Shown piece by piece: positions 1 through 7,719 of a DNA stretch of 8,055 bases. Position 1 is the first letter of the stretch. Every line of letters starts with the position of its first letter. A program made the position numbers and the translations under genes. This DNA comes from Deltaproteobacteria bacterium (GTDB taxonomy: Bacteria; Desulfobacterota_B; Binatia; UBA9968): NCBI GenBank assembly GCA_030620935.1, contig JAUXIP010000078.1:1-8055 (forward strand), read 5' to 3'. Below the pieces are notes generated by a model. That model worked only from the letters and a program-made list of their open reading frames with translations. It was not told where the DNA came from and made no database searches.

Positions 1-1867
1 AAAACTCTTTCAGAGACATCGATTTGAGATTTTCTCCGCCTCTGCGGCGGGGAGAAATCGTCTCTGCTTTGACCTCTCTATCCCCGATCACCACCGCGTA
101 AGGAACCTTTGACAACTGGGCCTCACGGATCTTATAGCCTAGTTTCTCGTTTCTTTCATCCAGCTCGACCCGCCAACCCGAAGTCCTCATTTCCTCGAAG
201 GCCTTTTGGGCATATTCCTTTTGCTGGTCGGTCACCGTCATGATGACGATCTGGACCGGCGCCAGCCATAGCGGGAGCGCCCCCGCGCAGTGCTCGATCA
301 GGATGCCCATGAAGCGCTCGATCGAACCCAACAGCGCCCGGTGAATCATCACCGGCCTTTCCGTCGCGCCGCTCTGCGCGACATAGCCCAGGTCAAAACG
401 CTCCGGCATGGAAAAGTCGAGTTGGATAGTTGCCAACTGCCACTCTCGCCGCAGGGTGTCGAGGACCGCGAAATCGACCTTCGGGCCGTAAAAAGCCCCT
501 TCTCCTGGGTCAACTTGAAAGTCGAGCCCTCCCTTCTGGAGCGACTGGGCTAGAGCATCCTCGGCTTTGGCCCAAACCTCCAGGCTGCCGATGTGATGCT
601 CAGGACGGGTGGATAGCTTAATCCGCATCTCTTCAAATTGAAAGGTCCGGTAAACTTCCCGGAGCATCTTCAGAAGATCAACCATCTCCGTCTCGATCTG
701 CTCAGGCGTGCAGAAGATGTGGGCGTCATCCTGAGAAAACGACCGGACGCGAGTGAGACCGGCGGTGACTCCAGACTTTTCATAGCGATGAAGCCGACCG
801 AAGTCCGCGAGGCGCAAAGGAAGATCCCGGTAGGATCGCTTCTTTGCGGCATAGATGAACGTATGACCCGGGCAATTCATCGGTTTGACTCCGAATTCCC
901 GCTCATCGATGCGAGTGAAGTACATGCTGTCTCTGAAATGCTCGTAATGCCCGGACCGATGCCACAGATCGACGTCGAAGATTTGCGGAGTGATCACCTC
1001 CTGGTAGCCGTAGCGAAGATAAAGACGGCGCATATAGGCTATGAGCTCGTTGTATACGATGGCTCCTTTGGGGTGAAAGAAGGGGCTCGCCGGGGCAACC
1101 GGATGGAAACTGAAAAGGTCCAACTCCCGGCCCAAGCGGCGGTGGTCTCTTTTTTTCGCTTCCTCCAAGCGCCGGAGGTGCTCCTGCAGCTGGTCGTCCG
1201 AGGGAAAGGAGGTGCCGTAGATGCGCTGGAGCATTTCATTTTTCTCGTCGCCCCGCCAATAAGCCCCTGCCACGCCTGTGAGCTTAAAGGCGCGGATGAC
1301 TCCCGTGGAGGGAACATGGGGACCACGGCAGAGATCCACCCAATCCCCCTGCCGATAGAGAGAAACGGTTTCTTCCGGTATCTCCTCCAGGATGGCGACC
1401 TTATACTCCTCTCCCATACCACGGAATATCTCGATGGCCCTCTCTCTCGGCATCTCTTCCCGCGCGACGTTGAGGTTCGTAGCCGCTATCTCACGCATCT
1501 TGGCCTCGATTCTCTCGAGTTCTTCCGGGGTGAAAGGTTTGTCCCGCTTGAAGTCATAATAAAAGCCGGTTTCGATAGTCGGTCCGATGGTGACTTGTGT
1601 GCCGGGAAAGAGACTCTGGACGGCCTGGGCCATGAGATGCGCCGTCGAATGGCGCAGGATATCTAGACCTTCAGGGCTATCCAAGGGGATCCAATCCAGG
1701 GCGCAATCTTTGTTCAAAGAGCGGCCGAGATCGACCGGAACGCCGTCGATCTTGGCCGCAATGACGCTGCCGTTCTTCCGCTGAGAAGAAAGCAGCTCGC
1801 GTATCTTGACGCCGGCGGCGACCTCCGCGACTTTTCCCTCCGGCAGTTTGACGTGAACGTTCTCCAT
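1..1867 (-). CDS. thrS: Threonyl-tRNA synthetase (3' end beyond the window)
   Basis: Class II synthetase that charges tRNA-Thr with threonine in the cytoplasm. Reading back from the ATG at 1865-1867, 622 codons are open to the left edge. The E. coli enzyme has 642, so only about 20 residues are missing. Visible order: N-terminal TGS domain (residues 1-60); editing domain with HSTAH (H73, H77) and DLCRGPH (C180, H184) for removing mischarged serine; catalytic core with MNCPGH (C332), motif 2 RLADFGRLHRYEKSG and DDAHIF (H383), and motif 3 MIHRALLGSIERF (H509); then the anticodon-binding domain. C332, H383 and H509 match the zinc ligands of E. coli ThrRS (C334, H385, H511). No clear Shine-Dalgarno precedes the ATG; a heptad repeat with a 10-bp inverted repeat ends about 14 nt upstream. 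tRNA-Val lies just upstream. The function is secure; the start is very likely because the TGS domain begins there. Confidence 0.96.
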   Translation of the reverse strand, partial: MENVHVKLPEGKVAEVAAGVKIRELLSSQRKNGSVIAAKIDGVPVDLGRSLNKDCALDWIPLDSPEGLDILRHSTAHLMAQAVQSLFPGTQVTIGPTIETGFYYDFKRDKPFTPEELERIEAKMREIAATNLNVAREEMPRERAIEIFRGMGEEYKVAILEEIPEETVSLYRQGDWVDLCRGPHVPSTGVIRAFKLTGVAGAYWRGDEKNEMLQRIYGTSFPSDDQLQEHLRRLEEAKKRDHRRLGRELDLFSFHPVAPASPFFHPKGAIVYNELIAYMRRLYLRYGYQEVITPQIFDVDLWHRSGHYEHFRDSMYFTRIDEREFGVKPMNCPGHTFIYAAKKRSYRDLPLRLADFGRLHRYEKSGVTAGLTRVRSFSQDDAHIFCTPEQIETEMVDLLKMLREVYRTFQFEEMRIKLSTRPEHHIGSLEVWAKAEDALAQSLQKGGLDFQVDPGEGAFYGPKVDFAVLDTLRREWQLATIQLDFSMPERFDLGYVAQSGATERPVMIHRALLGSIERFMGILIEHCAGALPLWLAPVQIVIMTVTDQQKEYAQKAFEEMRTSGWRVELDERNEKLGYKIREAQLSKVPYAVVIGDREVKAETISPRRRGGENLKSMSLKEF

Positions 1868-1874
1868 AAACAGT

Positions 1875-1923
1875 AGCGATCAGCTTTCAGCCATCAGCAG
1901 TCAACCGATAGCTGAAAGCTAAG
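1875..1923. repeat. Heptanucleotide AGC-phased repeat with 10-bp inverted repeat, thrS leader
   Basis: Read on the plus strand, four consecutive 7-nt units share the form AGCNNTC: AGCGATC at 1875, AGCTTTC at 1882, AGCCATC at 1889 and AGCAGTC at 1896. Three weaker units keep the same phase: AACCGAT at 1903, AGCTGAA at 1910 and AGCTAAG at 1917. Within it AGCTTTCAGC (1882-1891) and GCTGAAAGCT (1911-1920) form a perfect inverted repeat with a 19-nt loop. It fills most of the gap between tRNA-Val and thrS, so it would be transcribed in the thrS leader. It could be a dispersed intergenic repeat or a leader hairpin; the sequence alone does not decide. It has no T-box features. Confidence 0.7.
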
Positions 1924-1934
1924 TAATACAAACA

Positions 1935-2009
1935 TGGTAGGCACGGGCGGGATTGAACCGCCGACCTCTTCCGTGTCAAGGAAGCGCTCTCCCACTGAGC
2001 TACGTGCCT
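1935..2009 (-). tRNA. tRNA-Val, anticodon GAC
   Basis: The minus strand folds into a complete 75-nt cloverleaf. It has a 7-bp acceptor stem (AGGCACG with CGTGCCT) and a D arm GCTC/GAGC with loop AGTGGGA. The anticodon stem is CTTCC/GGAAG around loop TTGACAC, with GAC in the anticodon position (plus-strand 1975-1977). The T arm is GGCGG/CCGCC around TTCAATC, followed by discriminator A and an encoded CCA end. All stems pair perfectly. It reads valine GTC and GTT codons. It sits between pgsA and thrS on the same strand, 67 nt ahead of thrS, so it is probably processed from a transcript shared with thrS. A tRNA-Val in front of thrS is known from some Deltaproteobacteria, from memory. Confidence 0.97.
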
Positions 2010-2052
2010 ATCTTTACTGAAAAGTTATGGTTTTCCCCGCCACGAAATTTAA

Positions 2053-2076
2053 AGGGGGATGCTTCAAGATCCCCCT
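2053..2076 (-). terminator. Candidate intrinsic terminator after pgsA
   Basis: AGGGGGAT (2053-2060) and ATCCCCCT (2069-2076) form a perfect 8-bp stem with an 8-nt loop. On the minus strand the stem is followed by a TTAAATTT tail, while on the plus strand no T-run follows. It lies 45 nt past the pgsA stop and 43 nt before tRNA-Val, a sensible place to end the dnaE-hflX-pgsA transcript. The T-tract is broken by AAA, so termination may be partial and some readthrough into tRNA-Val and thrS is possible. Confidence 0.55.
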
Positions 2077-2121
2077 GGCATCGCAAGCATCTGATTTTAC
2101 TATCAATTTTTCATCATCCTG

Positions 2122-2688
2122 TCAACTTGAGCCGGTTGACGATGAGCCTCGATTCTGTAGCCAGACCAACCCTCGATAAATATACTGGAGCCCGGAAATC
2201 ACCGTGGTCGTGGCCGTGGCGTAGATCAAGGTGCCGTATAATCGGTCATTCACGAGTTGCGGGTCATAAAGCAACACCAAGGCTGCACCGACCGTGATCA
2301 ACTGAAACAGGGTGTTGAGCTTGCCCACCGGGCTGGGGCGAACTTCCATCCGATCTCCGGTGATAAAATAAATTGTTCCGTAACCGAACAGAATGATGAA
2401 ATCTCGACTGACGGCGAGAACGACCAGCCACGAAGGTATCTGGCCGATTAAGCCGAGCATGACAAAGGAGCTCATGACCAGTAGCTTGTCCGCCGCAGGA
2501 TCGAGGTAGGCCCCCAGGAGAGTCTCCTGATGCGTCATGCGCGCGACTGCTCCATCCAAGACATCCGTCAGCGCTCCAAAGACAAACACGATCGTTGCCT
2601 CGAGGTAGAAACCCAAAGACAGCAAGACCAGAAAAAAGGGGATTGCCACGATGCGCATCAGGGTCAGGAAGTTAGGCAAGTTCAACAT
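2122..2688 (-). CDS. pgsA: CDP-diacylglycerol--glycerol-3-phosphate 3-phosphatidyltransferase
   Basis: Integral inner-membrane enzyme that transfers a phosphatidyl group from CDP-diacylglycerol to glycerol-3-phosphate, the committed step toward phosphatidylglycerol and cardiolipin. The 188 residues match the family's usual size. The CDP-alcohol phosphotransferase signature is complete: D42, D45-G46, A49-R50, G59, D63 and D67, with the expected spacing. The N-terminal NLPNFLTLMR and the central GKLNTLFQ are typical of PgsA. About four to five hydrophobic segments are visible (near residues 12-28, 31-41, 70-92, 95-110 and 127-141), with a short polar tail GSSSTGSS. Start ATG at 2686-2688 follows a pyrimidine-rich simple-repeat leader with no clear Shine-Dalgarno. 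The gene begins 49 nt after hflX, probably in the same transcript. A related CDP-alcohol enzyme such as a cardiolipin synthase is possible but less likely. Confidence 0.92.
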   Translation of the reverse strand: MLNLPNFLTLMRIVAIPFFLVLLSLGFYLEATIVFVFGALTDVLDGAVARMTHQETLLGAYLDPAADKLLVMSSFVMLGLIGQIPSWLVVLAVSRDFIILFGYGTIYFITGDRMEVRPSPVGKLNTLFQLITVGAALVLLYDPQLVNDRLYGTLIYATATTTVISGLQYIYRGLVWLQNRGSSSTGSS

Positions 2689-2695
2689 AGGACCA

Positions 2696-2758
2696 AGATA
2701 GATAGAGACAGGGACAGGGACGGATATTTTCGACGACTCATTTTTCTATCTCTATCTC
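2696..2758. repeat. Simple-sequence tract spanning the hflX-pgsA junction
   Basis: On the plus strand, ATAG units (2698-2705) run into a hexamer series: AGAGAC (2704), AGGGAC (2710) and AGGGAC (2716). A second low-complexity patch, TCTATCTCTATCTC (2745-2758), lies inside the last codons of hflX and encodes part of its EIEIEK tail. AGATAGAGA (2700-2708) and TCTCTATCT (2749-2757) are a perfect 9-bp inverted repeat, 40 nt apart. The tract gives pgsA a pyrimidine-rich leader on the coding strand. It looks like slippage-prone DNA; no function can be assigned from the sequence. Confidence 0.6.
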
Positions 2759-4042
2759 ATTTCTGGATTGTAGCAACTTTCTCATTTGGCCTGCCAGTTT
2801 GGGTGTGACGAGCGCTGTTACCTCAATGCCGCTTGTCAGATAGTGCTCTTCCAGGATTCGACCCCGTTGGCGCAAGAGACCCAGAAGATGTCCCTGGGAG
2901 GGAGAAAAACAGAAACTAGCCTGTTCCTTGCCTTCGTCGAGTATCCTTCCCAGCATTTCCAAGAGTTGGGGAATTCCTTCCCCGGTCAAGCCGGAGATAG
3001 GACAAACCGCTCGGGCTCCGTTCGTCATAAGTCGCTGATAGAGCATAGGAGGGGCAAGGTCGATCTTGTTCGGTACCATCAGATACGGCATCTCGCCCGC
3101 CCCTATGTCGCGCAAGACCGATTCAACGACTTCGATCTGTTTTTCACAGAGCGAATGGGTCATGTCCACCAGATGAAGCAGCAGGTCTGCGCTCCAGACT
3201 TCTTCCAGCGTGCTCTTAAAGGCCTCGATCAGAGAGTGCGGGATCTTGTTGATGAAGCCGACCGTGTCCACCACCATCACCTTATCTCCGTTGGAGAGTC
3301 GAAGGGAGCGAATCGTGGGGTCCAGAGTGGCGAACAACTTGTCCTCTACCAAAACCCCTGCATGGGTGAGGGTGTTCAATAGTGTCGATTTGCCGGAATT
3401 CGTGTAGCCGACCAGAGCGACAGTAGGATAAGGCACCTCAATACGCTCCCGGCGCTGGAGGGATCGGGTCCGTTGCACCGTCTTCAAGCGGCGTTTCAAG
3501 GTCGCGATCCGCTCTCTTACTCTTCTTCGGTCTACTTCCAGCTGAGTCTCACCAGGACCTCTGGTTCCGATGCCGCCGCCGAGGCGGGACAAGTGGGTCC
3601 ACTGACGAGTCAAGCGGGGCGCTAAATATTCAAGTTGGGCCAACTCGACCTGGAGTTTGCCTTCGTTGCTGCGCGCTCTTTGCGCGAAGATGTCCAGGAT
3701 CAACTGGCTGCGGTCGATGACCCGCAGCTGGAAAGCGGCTTCGAGATTGCGCTGTTGGGCAGGACTGAGCTCTTCATCGAAAATCACCAGGTTCGGTTTT
3801 GTTTCCCGGAGAAAATCTTCGATCTCTTTTACTTTACCTCGACCGATCAGGGTGCTGGGGCTAGCCCTTTTCAGGCGTTGCGTCATCTTCGATATCACCT
3901 TGGCCCCCGCAGTCTGCGCCAACCTTTCCAACTCTTCCAAGCTCTGTTCCAAAGGAATCTCGTGGTCCGACGAAGAAAACTCAACGCCCACTAAAACGAC
4001 TCGCTCTTGGAATGCTTTTTGTGTGATTTGAAATGGGTTCAA
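2738..4042 (-). CDS. hflX: GTPase HflX, ribosome-associated
   Basis: TRAFAC-class GTPase of the Obg-HflX family. Family members bind the 50S subunit and split or rescue stalled ribosomes, notably under heat stress. The 434 residues show the HflX N-terminal domain (GRGKVKEIEDF near 68-78; DRSQLILDIFAQRA at 110-123; KLQVELAQLEYLAPRL at 129-144). The family's glycine-rich GGGIGTRGPGETQLE follows at 155-169. The G domain has P-loop GYTNSGKST (212-220), DTVGF (259-263), NKID (325-328) and SGLTGEG (350-356), then a C-terminal domain. The first codon is TTG at 4040-4042, read as Met, not ATG. It overlaps the dnaE stop (TGA, 4039-4041) in the 4-nt string TTGA, so translational coupling to dnaE is likely. 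No Shine-Dalgarno is evident. The next internal Met candidates would cut into the conserved N-domain, so TTG is preferred. Function is secure; the start is slightly less so. Confidence 0.95.
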   Translation of the reverse strand: MNPFQITQKAFQERVVLVGVEFSSSDHEIPLEQSLEELERLAQTAGAKVISKMTQRLKRASPSTLIGRGKVKEIEDFLRETKPNLVIFDEELSPAQQRNLEAAFQLRVIDRSQLILDIFAQRARSNEGKLQVELAQLEYLAPRLTRQWTHLSRLGGGIGTRGPGETQLEVDRRRVRERIATLKRRLKTVQRTRSLQRRERIEVPYPTVALVGYTNSGKSTLLNTLTHAGVLVEDKLFATLDPTIRSLRLSNGDKVMVVDTVGFINKIPHSLIEAFKSTLEEVWSADLLLHLVDMTHSLCEKQIEVVESVLRDIGAGEMPYLMVPNKIDLAPPMLYQRLMTNGARAVCPISGLTGEGIPQLLEMLGRILDEGKEQASFCFSPSQGHLLGLLRQRGRILEEHYLTSGIEVTALVTPKLAGQMRKLLQSRNEIEIEK

Positions 4043-7000
4043 GATTGCAATTCTAGGGGATGAAAGGTGATTCGGTCGCCGAAAAGCCGCTCCACCGCTT
4101 CTGAAAGTGCCGGAGACAAAGCAACCTGAAGGTGGACGGGCAGTTCGATGATGGTCTCGCCTCTTTCAGGGGTGAATAGATGAAGATAGACCGTGCACGG
4201 ACCCGGATGATGCAGCAGCGTTTCGTAAAGCTCGTTCAGCTCTTTGGGGGTTACCTCCGAACCACGGATGTAAAAGTGAACTCCATTGCCGTTTTTCTCT
4301 GCCGCGGATTTTTTGGCCTTAAGCGATACCTCGGCTAGGGGAAGGATCTCGTTGGCAATAATCTGGACTCTTTCCTCGCCGACCTCAAGTTTCCCTTGCA
4401 CCAGGATAGGGTCATCCAACACCAGCGTGTCCATGCAGCGACGATACAGATCCGGCCAGACAAGCACCTCGAGGAAACCGGACTTGTCCTCCAACTGAAA
4501 GCTGGCGTAGCGCTCTCCTTTTTTAGTGTTCCTGAGCCTGAGCGCAGTGACCACGCCGCCGACTTTGACTTGCCCGCTGGAACCCCTTTCCCGCAAGTCG
4601 GCGATGGTACCGCTGGTTAATTTTTTGACCGCCTTTTCGTATTTATCCAAAGGATGACCTGTGATGTAAAATCCGAGAGACTCTTTCTCAAAGGCCAAGA
4701 GCTGCTGCGTAGACCACTCTTCCACTTCCGGATAGCTTTCGCCGTTCTTCGACCCACCATTGCCTTTTTTCCCGTGGGGTAAAACATCAAAGATGTCGAT
4801 CTGGTTGCTCTGGCGGCTTTTTTGATAAGACTGACCGCCTTTGATGGCATCGTCTAGAGCCGCCATCATGCGAGAGCGCGAGACGCCGGTGGCATCGAAG
4901 GCCCCGCATTTGATGAGGCTTTCCACGACCCTTCGATTGACGGCTCCCAAGTCTACGCGCCGGCAAAAATCAAAAAGGGATTGCAAGCGGCCTTCACTCT
5001 CGCGTCTCTCCAGGATAAATTCCACTGCCTTCTCGCCCACATTCTTGACGGCGGCCAGACCGAATCGCACCTTGTCTTCCACGACGGTGAAGTCGGCGCG
5101 GCTTTCATTGATATCGGGCGGAAGAACAACGATTCCCTTCTCTCGGCACTCGGCTAGATTCTTGATCACCTTGTCGGTATTGCCCATCTCGGAGCTCATC
5201 AAGGCAGCCATGAACTCCACCGGATAGTGGGCCTTCAGATAGGCGGTTTGATAAGAGATCAAAGCGTAGGCGGCCGAATGTGATTTATTGAAACCGTAGC
5301 GGGCGAAGGTCTCCATCTGATCGAATATCTCGCCGGCTTTCTTGGCATCGATCTTGTTTTTGCGCGCCCCCTGGACGAACCGTTCTCTCTGTTTGGCCAT
5401 TTCCTCCGGATCTTTTTTACCCATGGCACGGCGCAGGATGTCGGCGTCTCCCATGCTATAGCCCGCAAGCCGTTGGGCGATCTGCATCACCTGTTCCTGA
5501 TAGACAATCACTCCTTGTGTGTCCTTCAGGATCGGTTCCAGGGCGGGGTGGAGATAGCGAATTTTTTCTTTCCCATGTTTGCGCTTGATGTATTCCTCGG
5601 TCATCCCGCTGTCGAGAGGACCCGGTCGAAACAGGGCAAGAATGGCCACCAAGTCCTCGAAGCAGTTGGGCCTGATCCTGACGGTCATTTCCCGGATGCC
5701 CATACTCTCCAGTTGGAAGACCCCCGTAGTGTTGCCCGAGCAGAGCAGCCGGTAGGTCTTCTTGTCGTCTAAGGGAAGCTTGTCTAAGTCGATTTTGATT
5801 CCCCGGCTTGTCTGAATCAGCTTGAGACCATCATGAATCAGAGTGAGTGTCTTTAGGCCGAGAAAATCGAATTTGATAAGACCGATCTTTTCCACACTCC
5901 CCATGTCGAATTGGGTGACGATCCCTCCCTCTTTATCCACATAGAGCGGAAGATAATCGACGAGGGGGAGATTCGACAAAACGACTCCAGCGGCATGCGT
6001 CGAGGTATGACGCGTGAGCCCCTCAAGCCTGAGGGCGTGGTTGATCAGGGTTTGGACTCGCGGGTCGCTTTTCATGAGATCGCGCAGCCGCGGCTCCATC
6101 TTGATGGCGTCCGGAAGGGAATAGTCGAAGCCCTGCTTCGGCGCAGGTATAAGCTTGGCGATGGCATCGGTCTCGGCAAAGGAAAAACCTAGCGTCCGCC
6201 CGACATCTTTGATCGCCGCTTTGGCTTTGAGAGTCCCGAAAGTGGCGATTTGAGCGACCTTGTCCGACCCGTATTTTTCCTTGACGTAGCGGATCACCTG
6301 ATCCCTGCCGCGGATGCAGAAATCGACGTCGATGTCCGGCATAGAGCGGCGCTCGGGATTGAGAAAACGCTCGAAGAGGAGTCCGTGACGAATCGGATCA
6401 AGATCGGTGATTTTGAGCGCATAGGCGACCACACTTCCGGCGGCCGAGCCTCTTCCCGGTCCGACAGGGATGCCCTGTCTCTTGGCGTAGTTGATGAAGT
6501 CCGCGACGATAAGAAAGTAGCCGGAGAACTGCATCCCTTTGATCACGCCCAATTCATAGTCAAGACGCTCTTCATACTGTTTCTTGGTTTCCTCGTTTAG
6601 GGTTTCGGATTCGGAGTTTTGGGGCGTTTGCAGCCTCTCCGCCAATCCGCTTCGGGCGAGCTCGTCGAGATAGCCGTCCAGACTGATCTCCTTCGGAGGA
6701 TCGAAGCGCGGAAAATGATATTGGTGAAATTCCAGCTCGAGGTTGCATCTTTGGGCTATCTCGATAGTGAGCTCCACGGCCTCGGGGTAATAGTCAAAGC
6801 CCTCTCTCATAGCCTCGGCCGGTTTGACGAAGAGTTCATCGGTGGCCATCTTTAAGCGATTTTCATCCTGGACTGTCTTTCCGGTCTGGACGCAGAGAAG
6901 GACATCGTGGGCTTCGGCGTCCTCTCGCTCGCGGTAATGGCAGTCGTTGGTTGCGACCACGGGCAAGGACAGCTCCTTGCCGAGCTCGATGATCAGCCGA

Positions 7001-7572
7001 TTCACTTTCTCCTGCTCGGGAATCTTGTTGTCCTGGATCTCGAGATAGTAGCGGTCGTCAAAAATGGAGGCGTAGGTCTCGGCGGCGGCTTTTGCCCTCT
7101 CGACTTGGCCGTCCGATAAAGCCGAAGCCACCTCGCCCTGCAGGCATGCGCTCAGAGCGATCAGGCCGCTGTTATATTCTTTGAGCAACTCCTTATCGAT
7201 CCTGGGTTTGTAGTAAAAGCCCTCGAGATAACCGAGCGTCACGAGCTTGCACAGATTGCGGTATCCTTCCAGGTTCGTTGCCAGGAGGATCAGGTGATTG
7301 TTGTACTCTCTGTTTCCTCGATCCACCCCTTTGCGCTCGAACCGACTCGCCGGTGCCACGTAGATCTCGCAGCCGATGATCGGCTTGATTCCGTGCCGAA
7401 CGGCTGCCAAGTAAAACTCGATCGCCCCGAACATGTTTCCATGGTCGGTCATGGCGAGCGCCGGCTGCTTGAGCTGCTTGACGCGCTGCATCAGCGGCCC
7501 GATGCTGTTGGCGCCGTCTAGAAGGCTGTATTGGGTATGGCAATGAAGGTGGACGAAACGGGAATGCTCCAT
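4039..7572 (-). CDS. dnaE: DNA polymerase III alpha subunit (replicative polymerase)
   Basis: Catalytic subunit of the replicative C-family polymerase holoenzyme. The 1177 residues are close to E. coli DnaE (1160). Domains in order: PHP domain from residue 6 (HLHCHTQYSLLDG, TDHG, GCEIYV, TNDCHY); polymerase palm with GPGRGSAAGS (371-380) and catalytic PDIDVDF (412-418, D413 and D415 likely) plus a third acidic residue in KFDFLGLKTL (D569); fingers and tandem helix-hairpin-helix region; clamp-binding motif QIDIF (924-928); OB-fold (about 1002-1080); C-terminal domain. H10, H12, D19, H44, E69, H93, C143, D210 and H212 appear to match the nine PHP metal ligands of proofreading-competent DnaE1 enzymes. 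Start ATG at 7570-7572 is fixed by an in-frame TAG nine bases upstream. No Shine-Dalgarno is visible. It is the first gene of the block and overlaps hflX by 4 nt. Confidence 0.97.
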   Translation of the reverse strand: MEHSRFVHLHCHTQYSLLDGANSIGPLMQRVKQLKQPALAMTDHGNMFGAIEFYLAAVRHGIKPIIGCEIYVAPASRFERKGVDRGNREYNNHLILLATNLEGYRNLCKLVTLGYLEGFYYKPRIDKELLKEYNSGLIALSACLQGEVASALSDGQVERAKAAAETYASIFDDRYYLEIQDNKIPEQEKVNRLIIELGKELSLPVVATNDCHYREREDAEAHDVLLCVQTGKTVQDENRLKMATDELFVKPAEAMREGFDYYPEAVELTIEIAQRCNLELEFHQYHFPRFDPPKEISLDGYLDELARSGLAERLQTPQNSESETLNEETKKQYEERLDYELGVIKGMQFSGYFLIVADFINYAKRQGIPVGPGRGSAAGSVVAYALKITDLDPIRHGLLFERFLNPERRSMPDIDVDFCIRGRDQVIRYVKEKYGSDKVAQIATFGTLKAKAAIKDVGRTLGFSFAETDAIAKLIPAPKQGFDYSLPDAIKMEPRLRDLMKSDPRVQTLINHALRLEGLTRHTSTHAAGVVLSNLPLVDYLPLYVDKEGGIVTQFDMGSVEKIGLIKFDFLGLKTLTLIHDGLKLIQTSRGIKIDLDKLPLDDKKTYRLLCSGNTTGVFQLESMGIREMTVRIRPNCFEDLVAILALFRPGPLDSGMTEEYIKRKHGKEKIRYLHPALEPILKDTQGVIVYQEQVMQIAQRLAGYSMGDADILRRAMGKKDPEEMAKQRERFVQGARKNKIDAKKAGEIFDQMETFARYGFNKSHSAAYALISYQTAYLKAHYPVEFMAALMSSEMGNTDKVIKNLAECREKGIVVLPPDINESRADFTVVEDKVRFGLAAVKNVGEKAVEFILERRESEGRLQSLFDFCRRVDLGAVNRRVVESLIKCGAFDATGVSRSRMMAALDDAIKGGQSYQKSRQSNQIDIFDVLPHGKKGNGGSKNGESYPEVEEWSTQQLLAFEKESLGFYITGHPLDKYEKAVKKLTSGTIADLRERGSSGQVKVGGVVTALRLRNTKKGERYASFQLEDKSGFLEVLVWPDLYRRCMDTLVLDDPILVQGKLEVGEERVQIIANEILPLAEVSLKAKKSAAEKNGNGVHFYIRGSEVTPKELNELYETLLHHPGPCTVYLHLFTPERGETIIELPVHLQVALSPALSEAVERLFGDRITFHPLELQS

Positions 7573-7719
7573 AATTAGCTAAAATAGCATTAGCATAAAC
7601 GAGCCACTGCCACAATTATCTTTCTGCCTTTAATTTCCATTCGATAAGTTGTCGGCTGCTTTAGGTTGAGGCGAGAAGTTCCGCTCGGGGGCCTGCCTCT
7701 CGCGCCGAAAGCAATGGTC

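Noticed and set aside
31..57. Hairpin TTTCTCC/GGAGAAA
   Set aside because: It is inside thrS codons for the SPRRRGGEN segment and is interrupted by two unpaired bases; probably coding coincidence.
638..1666. 342-codon open frame on the plus strand
   Set aside because: It lies entirely antisense to thrS, whose domains and zinc ligands are intact; its translation shows no recognisable motifs. A shadow frame.
1868..1934. T-box or tRNA-mimic riboswitch in the thrS leader
   Set aside because: The leader is only 67 nt after tRNA-Val and has no T-box sequence or specifier stem; the visible structure is the heptad repeat.
7193..7615. 140-codon minus-strand frame extending upstream of dnaE
   Set aside because: It overlaps the N-terminal PHP region of dnaE in another frame, and its Arg, Gln and Pro-rich translation is typical of a shifted frame.
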